A stretch of 64,000 bases of DNA from Ailurus styani (taxonomy: Eukaryota; Chordata; Mammalia; Carnivora; Ailuridae): contig LNAC01000727.1 in the NCBI GenBank assembly GCA_002007465.1, positions 280,020-344,019 on the forward strand, given 5' to 3'. The translations under genes and the position numbers were made by a program. Shown here in pieces: positions 46,226 through 57,625 of this stretch. The notes beneath the pieces were generated by a model. The model saw only the letters and a program-made list of their open reading frames with translations. It had not been told where the DNA came from and did no database searches. Positions within the stretch are counted from its first letter, which is position 1. The number at the start of each line of letters is the position of its first letter.

Positions 46226-46879
46226 TGGAAAATGGAAACTAGCAGTGATGAGATACTGAGAAAATCACAATGCTAAGAATAACGGATGCAAAGGGTATTC
46301 ATCATGTCTGCTCCCTGAAATCTGAATCTTCCTGTTACATTTGGAAAAGCTTACATATTAAAAATATGGCAATATATGCATTTCCTCTCCCCTCCTTTGC
46401 CTCTCTGTTTCAATTTTTGGCCTTCTACCTCAAAGATTCCATTAGAGTGGGGGAAAATCTCCAAGTCATTCCAGAACTAGACCCTCTCTGTCACTGGATC
46501 CTTCCATCTTGGGGTTGTTCTCAGTTTTAAATGTTATCTGTACTCATTACTCCTTGTTGGGCCCCGTGCCTTCCTTGATTGAAGGTAGAGGTAGGTTTGC
46601 TGCCTCTGTCCCCAGGACTTTCTTACTGGCCTTACTACTGTGACCTTCTTGAGTTTGCTTTCCCAAATGCTTTCTTTAATCTACATTTTACTCATTCTAC
46701 ATTATTTTAAGAAGGAAGTAGTAGTCCACCCTCACTGCTAATAGTTCAGACTCACAGAATCTTTTTGTCTAACTAATAAAATTTTTAAGTGTTTCTTCAC
46801 ACCAAAGTCAATGAGTAACTCTGCACCTAGATGACACATTTTTATTCATTATAACTCTTTGAATGTGAGTTGGCAGAAA
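46226..46879. other. No feature seen
   Basis: Unique-looking. The 86-codon frame at 46270-46530 has no likeness. Confidence 0.4.
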
Positions 46880-47265
46880 TCTTATTTTAATTAGTTTAAA
46901 CCAAAAGAAGATTTTATTGGTCCATATAATCAAAGTCCATGAAGGGCTAGTAAAGCTGGTTTAAAGGATGATGGAGGCAGAGGCTCCTGTGTCACCAGCC
47001 ACTTCTATGTCCCTCCTCTCTATTTCTCTATTTTCTGTCTCTTGGGAACATTTCTATGCACAGAAGACCTGGTTCGTATGCATCCTGCTTAGCCCATGAT
47101 TGTCTTGGATATAAGAGAAAATGAGCCCTCTTCTCTCAGCTTCAATTAGAAAAAGCTTGAGGAAAAGGAATCAGGGAAGACAAATCAATAAGCAGTCATG
47201 GTACATGATTGGAGGACGTGGTAAATCTTTGTTGGTGATTTCTCCCACTCATGATGAATTGTCAC
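46880..47265. repeat. Ancient interspersed repeat, family not identified
   Basis: 'agattttattggtccatata' near one end and old-repeat style text to 'atgattggaggacgtggtaa', similar in kind to 25896-26360. Confidence 0.35.
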
Positions 47266-48240
47266 TAAATATGTTATGAAAGAGCTTTAACTGAACTGTA
47301 GTGCTACATTCAGCTTCTGAGACAAAAACTTTATCATGTTAAAAATAAACACAAAAGGTATCCTGCCTCAGATCTGCATAGTACCCTACAAGGATATGTC
47401 TGCTTTTCACTACCACTACTAAGCAGTGGGTCCCAAGAATACCTATATGGCTTATAAGATTCAGAACACTGAAAGTTATCTAATCTTACCTCCAATTCAA
47501 GGCAGAAGTCACTAAGACAAACAAACATGGGACTTATTCATCTTCTACTTGTTGAGAAACTAAATAGCTGAAAGTACCTGGGTCATAATAATTTTGTAAA
47601 TTTATAATTCACAAATTTATATTTCTTTAAATTAAGCCAAAATATTTCTTCCCATAATTCCTTCCACTCCTCACAGTTTTAAACTTTTAAGACTCTATTT
47701 GTCTCTCTTGCACACACACATACACACACATATATACACACAAAAATACACAAACACTGAATAACCCATATTTCTATATATTTAAAGACAATCATCATGT
47801 CCTCCAACCCCTAGCACTTCATTTTTTCTCTTTTTCATGTTAATATATCAGAGTAATTTAAATAATTTATATATTTTCTAAATACTTTTTTACCCGGTTA
47901 ACATCTCAGAACAAATTCTAATTCAATACTGTTTTGAAAACGTAAACTCAAAACCAAATAAACATAAGATGTTCAAAACTAGATAAGCATACTGAAAACA
48001 TGATGAGAATGTTGACTTTATATGGGCATACGCTCTCAATGATAAATTACATGCACACTTACTAGCTCTTAGTCAGTACACTGCCCAGAGAACTTCACCA
48101 TACACCAGGCCTGATGCCATTTCCTAAGGAAATCAAAACCTATTTCCTAAGGAAAGTATTCTGAGGGCCTGGAGCCCCAAAATAGATCACAAATCAGACT
48201 TTGAAAATCAATAAAGAACAATGAGAACATATCAGATACA
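47266..48240. other. 3' flank of the KRTAP13-type gene
   Basis: No second gene. A short CACACA/TATACA run lies at 47710-47750. Confidence 0.45.
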
Positions 48241-48252
48241 AGAGTAAATGGA

Positions 48253-48258
48253 TTTATT
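48253..48258 (-). terminator. Candidate polyadenylation signal of the KRTAP13-type gene
   Basis: AATAAA on the minus strand, about 270 bp past the stop codon. A transcript from about 49110 to about 48235 would be near 0.87 kb, close to my memory of the human KRTAP13-2 transcript (about 0.85 kb). Confidence 0.45.
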
Positions 48259-48524
48259 AGTTCAAGCAAAACTGAACTTCCATACATTTTGTAAGAAAAA
48301 TTTATGTAATTCTGAGTCAATTGTTCAAAATTATAGGCAAACACTTAATATTTTGGTCTTTTGTTAAGTTAACTTTCTGAAGGTACTAATCTATCAGCTG
48401 GTACTTGATGCCAGACAAAGGGTGAAGAGCTGGCAGTGAGAGGTGTTAGCTAACATTACTGAGAAACACTATGGTGGCAGCTCTATGTAGAGACTGAAAT
48501 ATTTTACTCAAAGTGTCTGAAAAT

Positions 48525-49058
48525 TCAACAAGTTGGTTTACAGAAGGTTGATCTATAGGTTGGCTTGTAGCAAGAAGACTGGCAGCTCCTGGAAGCCAAG
48601 TAGCTTGGATGCCAGAATCTGGATCCATAGCCCAGAGAAGGGAAGCCACACACTCCATAGTTCATGGAACTGGAGCCCTGGGATTCACAGCCCAGTGAGT
48701 AGCAGCTTCTGGATCCAGAGCCCAGCGAATCACAGCTGCTGGACCCAATGCCCACAGACTCAGAGCAAGTCATCGTCGTCTGGCAGGGATTGCAGATCGT
48801 GGAGGTCCTCGGGCTGTAGCAGGACGTCTGGCAAGGTCTGGACACCACACAGGATGTCTGGCAGCTGGTGGGCTCACAGCTGGTCTCCTGACAGCCACTG
48901 GAGGGCGAGGAGCCCAGCTGGCAGGTGCTGGGAGAGCAGAGGTCAGTGCGGTAGACCAGGTTGCTGGGGCGGGAAGAGACACAGGAGGAGCTTTGGTAGC
49001 GCACGTAGCCCCCAAAGGAGCAGGAGGAGACGTTTCCAGAGCAGCAGCTGTAGGACAT
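48525..49058 (-). CDS. KRTAP13: Keratin-associated protein 13-type (KRTAP13-2/13-1-like)
   Basis: Intact single-exon frame of 177 residues starting MSYSCCSGN, against about 172-175 for human KRTAP13-1 and 13-2. Order along the protein: the family N-terminus; SNLVYRTDLCSPSTCQLGSS near 32-51; a Cys-rich centre with GCQETSCEPTSCQTSC (about 55-70); Gly/Ser/Tyr-rich repeats of the GSGSRSCYSLGC type; YGVCGFPSLGYGSRF; and the tail STFCKPTC. It has about 23 cysteines (13%). No signal peptide or membrane segment. The frame is open for 21 codons upstream to another ATG at 49121, but that ATG lies too close to the TATA box (49138-49145) to be in the mRNA, and MSYSCC is the family start. The role, from family knowledge, is a disulfide-linked hair-shaft matrix protein. 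Position and strand fit KRTAP13-2, but 13-1 cannot be excluded, so the paralogue number is left open. Confidence 0.92.
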   Translation of the reverse strand: MSYSCCSGNVSSCSFGGYVRYQSSSCVSSRPSNLVYRTDLCSPSTCQLGSSPSSGCQETSCEPTSCQTSCVVSRPCQTSCYSPRTSTICNPCQTTMTCSESVGIGSSSCDSLGSGSRSCYSLGCESQGSSSMNYGVCGFPSLGYGSRFWHPSYLASRSCQSSCYKPTYRSTFCKPTC

Positions 49059-49137
49059 GTTGGCAGGAGATGTGAGTTCAGCTGAGTGACAGCGAGGAGA
49101 TGCTCTGAGTTTCGATGCCATGGTCTGGACTCCAAGT

Positions 49138-49145
49138 TATATATA
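49138..49145 (-). promoter_or_regulatory. TATA box of the KRTAP13-type gene
   Basis: TATATATA about 80 bp upstream of the MSYSCC start codon. Transcription would begin near 49110, leaving a leader of about 50 nt. This also excludes the in-frame ATG at 49121 as the start. Confidence 0.7.
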
Positions 49146-49149
49146 CTCT

Positions 49150-49585
49150 TAGAAGTGGGTGTGTCACCATCCAGATGCTCCCTCCTCCTCACTTGTCACT
49201 TTATGTAAGAATGCTTCGCTAGGTTATTGCTTAACTCTAATTTATCACATCTTTACATAGTTAATTGTGCTTCAATCACTCTGATACACTTTGGAAGAAG
49301 CTACTCAGTTTCTTTACCCAGGAATTCTCTATGATTTGACCTTTGAAGTTATACATCATCACACTTCCAAGTACACTCCTCCTTTTTAACCACGTCTTTG
49401 TCCCACCAAATGGACTTGCATAAACTTTTCCTTCACTTCCACGAGGCTATCTGGAGCATCAGTGGTTACTATTCAACATACTTTGTCCTTTTCTTCATAA
49501 ACATATAACAATGGATTTCTCCAAATTCTAACTATACTCAACAGACTCAATAATCTATCAGTTGAAACTTACACTCATTTTCTTT
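49150..49585. other. 5' flank of the KRTAP13-type gene
   Basis: About 430 bp of unique-looking DNA between the TATA box and the next L1. Confidence 0.45.
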
Positions 49586-50480
49586 TTTTTAACATCTTAA
49601 TTTTATTTTTTTCAGTGTTCCAAGATTCGTTGTTTATGCACCACACCCAGTGCTCCATGCAATACGTGCCCTCCTTAATACCCACCACCAGGCTCACCCA
49701 TTGCTCCATCACCCTCCCCTCCATAATCCTCAGTTTGTTTCTCAGAATCCACAGTCTCTCATCTTTTGTCTCCCCCTCTGATTTATCCCAATTCACTTTT
49801 CCTTTCCTTCTCCTAATGTCTCCATTTTATTCCTTATGTTCCACAAGTAAGCGAAACCATATAATTGACTTTCTCCGTTTAACTTATTTCACTTAACATA
49901 ATCTCCTCCAGTCCTGTCCATGTTGATACAAAAGTTGGGTATTCATTCTTTCTGATGGCTTAATAATATTCCATTGTATATATGGAACATATCTTCTTTA
50001 TCCATTCTTCTGTTGAAGGGCATCTCGGCTCTTAAACAGTTTGGCAATTACGGACATTGCTGTTATGAACACTGGGGTACAGATGGCCCTTCTTTTCACT
50101 ATATCTGTATCTTTGGGGTAAATACCCAGTAGCGCAATTGCAGGGTCATAGGGTAGCTCTATTTTTAATTTTTTGAGGAATCTCCACACTGTTTTCCAAA
50201 GTGGCTGCACCAACTTGCATTGTCACCAACAGTGTAAGAGGGTTCCCCTTTCTCCACATCTTCTCCAACACTTGTTGTTTCCTGTCCTATTAATTTTGGC
50301 CATTCTAACTGGTGTAAGGTGGTGTCTCAATTTAAGTTAAGGTGGTGGTTTTCATTTGAATTTCCCTGATGGGTAATGATGATGAACATTTTTTTATGTG
50401 TCTGTTAGCCATCTGTGTGTCTTCTTTGGAGAAGTGTCTGTTCATGTCTTCTGCCCATTTTTTTGACACAGTTATCTGTT
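49586..50480 (-). mobile_element. 5'-truncated L1, minus strand
   Basis: Reverse 3' end 'ttttcagtgttccaagattc', 'cagtgctccatgcaatacgt', 'ccctccttaatacccaccac', then reverse ORF2 encoding [20 protein letters not shown] and [20 protein letters not shown] (49998-50213). Stops and frameshifts break the frame. It ends near the ORF2 text 'tttttgacacagttatctg'. It begins about 450 bp upstream of the KRTAP13-type TATA box. Confidence 0.88.
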
Positions 50481-53257
50481 TTTTATATTTGAATTAATCC
50501 ATGTAATTACTGATATCTATTAATTTAGCTTAATTAAACTGTGGCTTCGTTGGCAAAGCATTCAGCCTGCTGTTTCTGTGATATGCTTGACTTTCTCATG
50601 TCTTGAGCTCACCACTGGAATTAAGGAGTATGGATGTCATCCTTGCTGACCATGTCAGGGGACTTTCCGAAAGGGAAAGGAAGCCTAAAATGCTTCCTAA
50701 GACGACGCTCTTCCAAAAACAATAAACACAATATTCTGAGTGTGAGACTTTAAGTTGAAGTATTTGCTGGAACTGAGTTTCTGCATGTATTTTCTAAGAA
50801 GCCTATCTTGCAGCAGGCGTTACTCTCCGCTTTATCCTAACCCAACTCATAGTTTTTGTTTTGTTTTGTTTTGCCTTATTTCTTGGTGGAGGGACATATT
50901 CCTAGTTCTGCTTACTAATTTATATCTCAAATTATATTTTGGGAATTAACATCAAACATTTTCTGAAGCAACTAACTTGAAGTATTAGCACTACATGGGT
51001 CTTTAATATCTGTGGTCAACCCACACCTTGAAAAATTATGCCTTGGAGAGGGTCAGTGAATGCCTCCTAACTGCTAGGAAAGACAGAAGCTGGAACCACA
51101 GTCTCCTTATACAGAGTCAAGATCCAAATACTCTGCAAATATTAAATCAAATTTAACTTTAACTTGTCTCAGAAAAGAATCTATTAAGCTTATTTATACT
51201 AAGATATAAAAGGCTAATAAAGCCTTATTTACCTCTCTTAAGAATATTTGCATTGAATAGTGTTCAACAGTAGAATTCCATGCATCACTGATCTTTATGC
51301 ATTTAAAGTATATTTTATCTTCTAGCCCCAGAAAGAGAAAAGAATCTGAATAACCCATACTTAGATTAATGAAAAACAACCAAAAAAGGAAGAAGAAAAA
51401 GGGTTTCTTCTTATCCAGTTTGTGCCCATTCATCCATTTTAGAATCTGACATTTTATTTGGTTTAACTAAGGGGAATGGCATTTACAATTGTCATTGAAA
51501 AGAAAGCTCCTTAACGACCTGAAAATTAACTTGCTGAATTCCAAAGCACGCTGCTTCAGAGCACTTAGTTACTTTGTTTTATGATTATCTCTCCCATGCA
51601 GAATCCAAAGTGTGGCATGCATCACATGAAGTGCCCTTGTGCAATACTTAAACCATCACTCTGAGTCACTGAAGTAAAATAAGTTATGCTTTATGAATGG
51701 ACACCTATTAAATTTACTAAAGAAGTATGGGCCATCCCCAACACATGGGATCCCTTAAAACGTCAACCTTTAACTCCTTTAGAATGCACAACATTTCTCT
51801 CTTCCTATTCATAGTTGATTCTGCTAAAAATCAATAGATAAATAAAGAGACTTTCTAATATCCAGAAAGTTCTCTTTTCTCCAGGCCAGCTCCCCATGCC
51901 TGAGAATTAACAGGAAAATAAGTCAGGAATAAGTCAATTCCAATTAACATCACCCCACACCCATTCCTAATTAGGTGAACACTTTTCATTAGTCATTCGT
52001 GCACTTTGTACAGATACTAGTGAATAACTCATAAATGCTAATAAATGTGTCCCTCTAAAAGGACGAAAAAGCAAAACAAAACTACAGTAGTTTTAATAGT
52101 TCAGAAGTGGATCCTGGAACTAATAAAACACTCTGTGTACTCTACAAACACAGGCAAAGTTTTTAAGAAAAAAAAATCGCTATCTGCATATGTCAGAAGA
52201 AAAATGCTATACTGCAATTTTTTTTTTTAAATGAAGGTATACCAACACTACATAGAATAAGCCAGCATTAGAGGGCTCGGTAGCCACGAGTAACTTTGTT
52301 ATCTGAATTACCTGAGTATTGTTTATTTTTCCAGGTCATCACATTAATGTAATTTAGTCTTCAAGCTGACAATCCCCTTTTGCAATGTTTTCAGAAAGTT
52401 TTGAATACCTTTTAAATCAAGTGAATATTAGCAGAAATAGTAAACATCCATATATTCCAGCTGATAACCTTTATCTTTCCTGTTCACTTTTCTCTTATAT
52501 CCTCAAACTGCCTTCTCTAGACCTACAAGGGATTTTATTGTGCTATCTGCAAAGGTTCTGCTTCCTAACAGCTATTCCTCACTAGGATTTTACTTTCCAA
52601 ATTCCCTCACCTAGGGAGTGATTTATCTGTTAAAGGTTATCACGAAGTATGGGCTGGAAGATGCATTTCTGAGGAAGGGACTAGGAAAAGCACTCCACCT
52701 CTCCGCTTTGGCTTCGGGCCCAGGCGCCAGGGAAGCAGCCCATGAGCTGCTACTTTCCCAGAGGTCAACCTAATGCCTCGTTTGACTCTCGGGGCCCTGG
52801 CGCCCCTCTAATATAACCACAGCCTTTTCCTGCTGCAAACTGACCGTTTTAAGTCTGCAGAACCCCACCATCCTTAACTTTGATTTTAAATGAAAAACAG
52901 TGAAGCTGATTTCTAGACTCTGCTTCCAGCCCTCACTGATCTTCTGACACTCGCCTTTGCCTAATTTATTTTTAAAATGGGGATGGGGGATACGCTGAGT
53001 GATAAAGCAAACTCTAGGGCAGTCTTGAGAAATGCCTAAACTCCCAACTGTTCCCATTTTATCATATTTGTTTCCTCTCTCTCGCTCGCTCAATTAAAGA
53101 GAGAAAACATTACAGATACGATCCCTTGGTGGGCCAACCTCATTCTGCTGCTCTTTCCTATCTTTCTACTAATGCATTCGGTGTGAAGGAGTCTTCCAGG
53201 AAATTTCCTGCACACATATTTATAAATCTATGTACTCTGTTGTTTTGTTATTATTAT
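50481..53257. other. Long stretch without gene or recognised repeat
   Basis: About 2.8 kb. Frames reach 107 codons (52770-53093, minus) without known likeness. T-rich runs occur at 50850-50872 and 52217-52230. Confidence 0.45.
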
Positions 53258-53459
53258 TATTTTAAGATTTTGTTTATTTATTTGAGAGAGAAAGAGAGTG
53301 CTGAGGAGAGGGGCAGAAGGAAAGAGAGAGAATCCTTAAGCGGACTCCCTTCTGAGTGCAGAGACCTTCGCAGGACTCCGTCCCAGGACCCTGAGATCAG
53401 ATCGTGACCTAAAATCAAGAGTCTGATGTTTACCTGACTGAGCCACCCAGGCACCCCTG
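53258..53459 (-). mobile_element. SINEC, minus strand
   Basis: 'ttttaagattttgtttattt', GA tract, 'ccaggaccctgagatcagat', head 'ctgagccacccaggcacccc'. Confidence 0.92.
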
Positions 53460-53589
53460 TTTCACCACTATTGTCTTAAGTTGTAAGAATGCAGTCTTAT
53501 TGCACATATATTTGTAAATGTCTTTTTATGAAAAATTACTTTAAAAAATGTTTAATTATTTTTAAAATATATCCATGTTGATATTTATA

Positions 53590-54033
53590 TATTTGGGTAT
53601 TACTCTATTATCACTTCAGGGGCACTTTTAAGTGCCAGACACTGTTCTAAGCACTTTATTACCAATATTAGCTCATTGAATCTTCATAATAATCTTTTTT
53701 CTTAAGATTTTATTTATTTATTTGACACAGAGAGAGAGAGATCACAAGTAGGCAGAGAGGCAGACAGAGAGAGAGAGGAGGAAGCGGGCTCCCTGCTGAG
53801 CAGGGAGCCCGATGTGGGGCTCGATCCCAGGACCCTGAGATCATGACCTGAGCTGAAGGCAGAGGCTTTAACCCACTGAGCCACCCAGGCGCCCCTTATT
53901 TTAGAAATGATGAAGCTGAGGCAAACAGGTTGAGTTTCTTGCTCATGGTCACTTATGTAATAAGTAGCAGAAATAGGATTTGAACCCAGATACTGGACCC
54001 ATTGTCAGAGTTTGTGCAAACAAGCACTTTACT
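53590..54033 (+). repeat. MIR split by one SINE and ended at a second
   Basis: Left part 53600-53695 ('gccagacactgttctaagca', 'ctcattgaatcttcataata') resumes after the SINE at 53898 ('gatgaagctgaggcaaacag', 'gtagcagaaataggatttga'), up to the insertion point of the next SINE. Confidence 0.78.
53696..53897 (-). mobile_element. Mustelid-type SINEC, minus strand, inside a MIR
   Basis: 'cttaagattttatttattta', 'gatcacaagtaggcagagag', 'cgatcccaggaccctgagat', head 'tgagccacccaggcgcccc'. Near-consensus. Confidence 0.95.
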
Positions 54034-54243
54034 AGGGGTTCATGGGTGACTCAATCCTTAAGCAACTGCCTTTGGCTCAGGTCATGATCCCGGGATCCTG
54101 GGATCCAGCCTGGCATCAGGCTCCCTGCTCTGTGGAAAAGCCTGCTTCTTTCTCTCCCACTCCCCCTGCTGGTGTTCCCTCTTTCGCTGTATCTCTCTCT
54201 CTCTGTCAAATAAATTTAAAAAATCTTTAAAAAAAAAAAAAAC
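54034..54243 (+). mobile_element. SINEC with target-site duplication, plus strand
   Basis: Diverged head 'ggggttcatgggtgactcaa', body 'gatcccgggatcctgggatc', A-tail. The 13-mer caagcactttact occurs at 54021-54033 and 54244-54256. Confidence 0.92.
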
Positions 54244-54469
54244 CAAGCACTTTACTGTAATATAAAGATCTAATTTCTTTCTTGTTACTACTGTATAGAC
54301 TTCTATAACAATATCACATTTTATTGATCTGTTTCTTTATTATTTTTTTATTTCTCACTATCACAAACCATGTGACAAGGAGCATACTTGTACTTATGCT
54401 CACATCTAGGGTTTCTGTCAGGTGTACACTCAGAGGTAAACTTGCTAGGTGTTTTCAGTTTTAGTGTAG

Positions 54470-54562
54470 TAATTGGGGAGCATGGCCCTTGGACTCAGAA
54501 TGGCTGGGTCTGAGTCCTGACTCTATCATTTGCTAGTTATACAACTCAGACTCCTTCAAGTT
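54470..54562 (+). repeat. MIR remnant
   Basis: 'tggctgggtctgagtcctga', 'ctctatcatttgctagttat'. Confidence 0.55.
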
Positions 54563-54659
54563 GATTCTTCTATTATTATCTTTTATCAATTATTCTATAG
54601 AGTCATTTCTCCTTTCAAATTAATTTTTCAGAAATTCTTTGTGTATTCTCTATTTTATT

Positions 54660-54858
54660 TCTTCATCTTTTTTTAAATATTTATTTGCTTATTTTAGAGA
54701 GAGAGAGAGTAGGGGGGAGAGGGGCAGAGGGAGAGGGTGAAAGAGGATCCACAAGCAGCGTCCACACTGAGCATGGAGCCTGACTCAGGACTTGATCCCA
54801 CAACTCTGAAATCATGACCTGAGCCAAAATCAAGAGTCAGATGCTTAATTGCCCCTGC
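54660..54858 (-). mobile_element. SINEC, minus strand, head truncated
   Basis: 'tttaaatatttatttgctta', GA tract, 'ggacttgatcccacaactct', 'aatcaagagtcagatgctta', but it stops before the usual GAGCCACCCAGG head. Confidence 0.88.
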
Positions 54859-54905
54859 CTTTGTCTTTCATGTGTTGCAAAACTACCTCTCTACTGGGTT
54901 GTTTG

Positions 54906-57625
54906 ACTATCTTTTTTAAGGTCACCTCTACTGAGGTACAATTTACACATAATGAAATTCACCTCTTTTAGGCATACAGTTCAATGAGTTTTGACAAACA
55001 TATTCAGTCATGTAATAATCAACATAATGGAAATACAGGACATTTCCATTATCACCCAAAGTTTCCTTGTGCCCATTTGTATCAATCTCCGCCCACCATA
55101 TATCTGAATTTCTGTCCTTATAGTCTTTTCTTTTCAGAAAGGCACTGTAAATGGAACTGTCCGTTACACAGCTTTGGGGCTAGTTTCCCTCACAGAGTAC
55201 ACTGCATTTGAGATTCATCCATGCTGTTGTGCAGATCAATAGCCCCTTCCTTTTTATTGCTAGGTGGTATTTCTCTGTATGTATGCTATCCACTCACACC
55301 ATCCATTGACATTCCGATGATTTCCAAATTTGGGGCTGTTAGGGACCAAACTCCATGACCATTTACATGCAAGTTTCTTTGTAGACATATGTTTTGCTTT
55401 TTCTAGATAAATACTTGGCAGTGGGATTGCTAGCTTATAGGGTAACTGCATCTTTAACATTACAAAAAACACTATGAGGCCATTTTCCATTTTGCATTCC
55501 CAACAGCAAGGTATGAAAGTTCCAGTTGTTCCAAATCCTCAATAGCACCATGCATATTATTATTATTATCATTACCATTATCCACAATAATTTTGCCTAC
55601 TCTAGGAGGCATGTAGTGATGTCACATGTGATTTTAGCTTCCATATCCCTAATGATAATAAGAGTATATAGCTTTTGATGTGCTATTTGCCTTCCGTAGC
55701 TCTCCTTCAATGGTACCTATTTAAAATATTTTTTATCATTTTTGAGTTGTTTCTCTTTACATAATTGAGTTGTAAGAGTCCTTTGTATATCCGAGATCCA
55801 AGGCTTCTATCAAATATGTGTTTTTCAAATATTTTCTCCAAGGTTGTGGTTTGTGGCTTGTCATTTCATTTTATCAAAGTGTTTTGAAGAGCAGGTGCTT
55901 TTAGGTTTAAGATCAATTTATAAAAAAAAAATTTCTAGTATATGGTACAAAGTTTGAGTCAAGAATTTTTTAAATTTTTTTTGTCATATAGATGTCCAAT
56001 TATCCTAGTATCACTTGTTGAAAAGACTGCCCTTTTCCTACTGAATCACCATGACATCTTTGTCTAAGTCATATATGTACAGACCTATTTCTGGAATCAG
56101 TCTTCTGTTCCATTAAGGTCCATGTCTACCCAATACCACAATGCCTTAATTACTAAAGCTTACTAGTAAGCCTTGACAGCAAATTGTGAATCCCCAAACT
56201 TTGTTCCTTATTTTCAAAATTATTTGCCTATATGAGTTGCTTTTTAGTTTCCATATAAATTTTAGAATGAGTTTGCCAATTTCTACAAAGAATCTGATGT
56301 TTTCTCCATTGGGATTATGTTAAATCTACATCCAATTGGCGGAGAATTGAAATCTTAATGGTCTTTGTTTCATGAGTATGGCACATCTCTTCATTTATTT
56401 AAATACTCTTTGATAGCTTTCATCAATGTGTTGTGGTTTTCATTATACAAATCCTGCATATGTGTTATTAGGTTTATAGCTAAGTACTTTGTGGAGTTTG
56501 GTGCTATTTTAAATAGTATTTTAAAATTTCATTTCCTATTTGTTCATCACTTTTCCATAGAATTACTTTTTTTTTTTAAATACGGCTTTGTATCCTGCAA
56601 GTTTCCAAAGTTCATTTATTAGTTCTAGAGTTTTGTGAATTATTTCTGGTCTTTTGTATAAGCTATAATGTCATCTGCAAATAAAGACAATATTCTTTCT
56701 TCCTAAAGATATTTATGACTCCTTTCTATTGCTCCCATCGTATTGGGTAGAACCTCCAATACAATGCTGAATGAAAGTGGTCAAAGCCCATATCCTTGCT
56801 TTGTTCCTGAGCATTCCATCTTTCTTCATTAACTATGATGCTACTAGTATGGTTTTGTAAATGTCACTTATTAGGCCAAGTAAGTTCTCTTCTAAATATT
56901 GTCTGCTGAGAGCTTTTGCCATGAGTGCCTTTTCTAAATGTTTTTTCATGCGTTTGTCAAAATTGTTGTATAGTTGAGTTTTTAATCCTTTGATGTGATA
57001 AATTGCACTAGGTGATTTTGAATGTTAAATCAACTTTGCATTCCTGGGAAAAACATCCTTGATTATGATGTATCATACTTTTTTTTGTATTATACTTTTA
57101 ATACATTACTGGATTAGATTTACTAACATATTTTCTAAGGTTTCTTTTTTTTAATGCCTATTTTATGAAGGGTATTGGTTTGTGATTTTCTTTTTTTTTA
57201 AAGATTTTATTTATTTATATGACAGAGAGAGAGAGATCACAAGTAGGCAGAGAGGCAGGCAGAGAGAGAGGGAAGCAGGCTCCCCACTGAGCAGAGAGCC
57301 CGATTCGGGGCTCGATCCCAGGACCCTGGGATCATGACCTGAGCTGAAGGCAGAGGCTTAACCCACTGAGCCACCCAGGCACCCCATGTTTGTGATTTTC
57401 TTATACCAGTGTCCATGTCTAGTTTTCTATGAAGGTAATGTTGATCTTATAAAATTAGTTGGGAAGTGTTTATGCTTCTCTTTTCCAAAATATTTTATGT
57501 AGAATTTTTTTCAAATATTTTGAATAATTTTCTAATGAAGCTACCTCAGCTTAGAGTTTGCTTTCTTGGAAAACTTTTAACTGTTATTTTAATTTCTTTT
57601 ATAGATATATGGCAATACAGGATGT
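54906..57625 (-). mobile_element. Long old L1, minus strand (3' UTR through part of ORF2)
   Basis: Opens with reverse 3' UTR 'tactgaggtacaatttacac'. Reverse ORF2 follows in order: 'gatagggtaactgcatc' region, 'ttttgaagagcaggtgcttt', 'gacatctttgtctaagtcat', 'gaatgagtttgccaatttct', 'tcatctgcaaataaagacaa', 'gggtattggtttgtgatttt'. Many stops; not coding. A young SINE sits at 57193-57386. Confidence 0.82.
57193..57388 (-). mobile_element. Young mustelid SINEC nested in the old L1
   Basis: Near-consensus reverse SINE. The 14-mer tttgtgattttctt occurs on both sides (57179-57192 and 57389-57402). Removing the SINE and one copy restores continuous L1 text. Confidence 0.95.

Noticed and set aside
48533..49075. 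180-codon plus-strand open frame
   Set aside because: It is the antisense shadow of the KRTAP13-type gene; Ser/Trp/Arg-rich composition follows from reading Cys/Ser codons backward.
49059..49121. Upstream in-frame ATG giving a 198-residue KRTAP13
   Set aside because: It lies within about 20 bp of the TATA box, so upstream of the expected transcription start, and the family starts at MSYSCC.
48770..49192. 140-codon minus-strand frame overlapping the KRTAP13-type gene
   Set aside because: Alternative frame of the same exon; Pro/Ala-rich and without the KRTAP signature. It looks like the wrong-frame part of the broken locus at 27684-28058.
53258..57388. tRNA-like heads of SINEs as tRNA genes
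   Set aside because: They are the tRNA-Lys-derived promoters of SINEC elements, lacking an intact cloverleaf and followed by SINE bodies.
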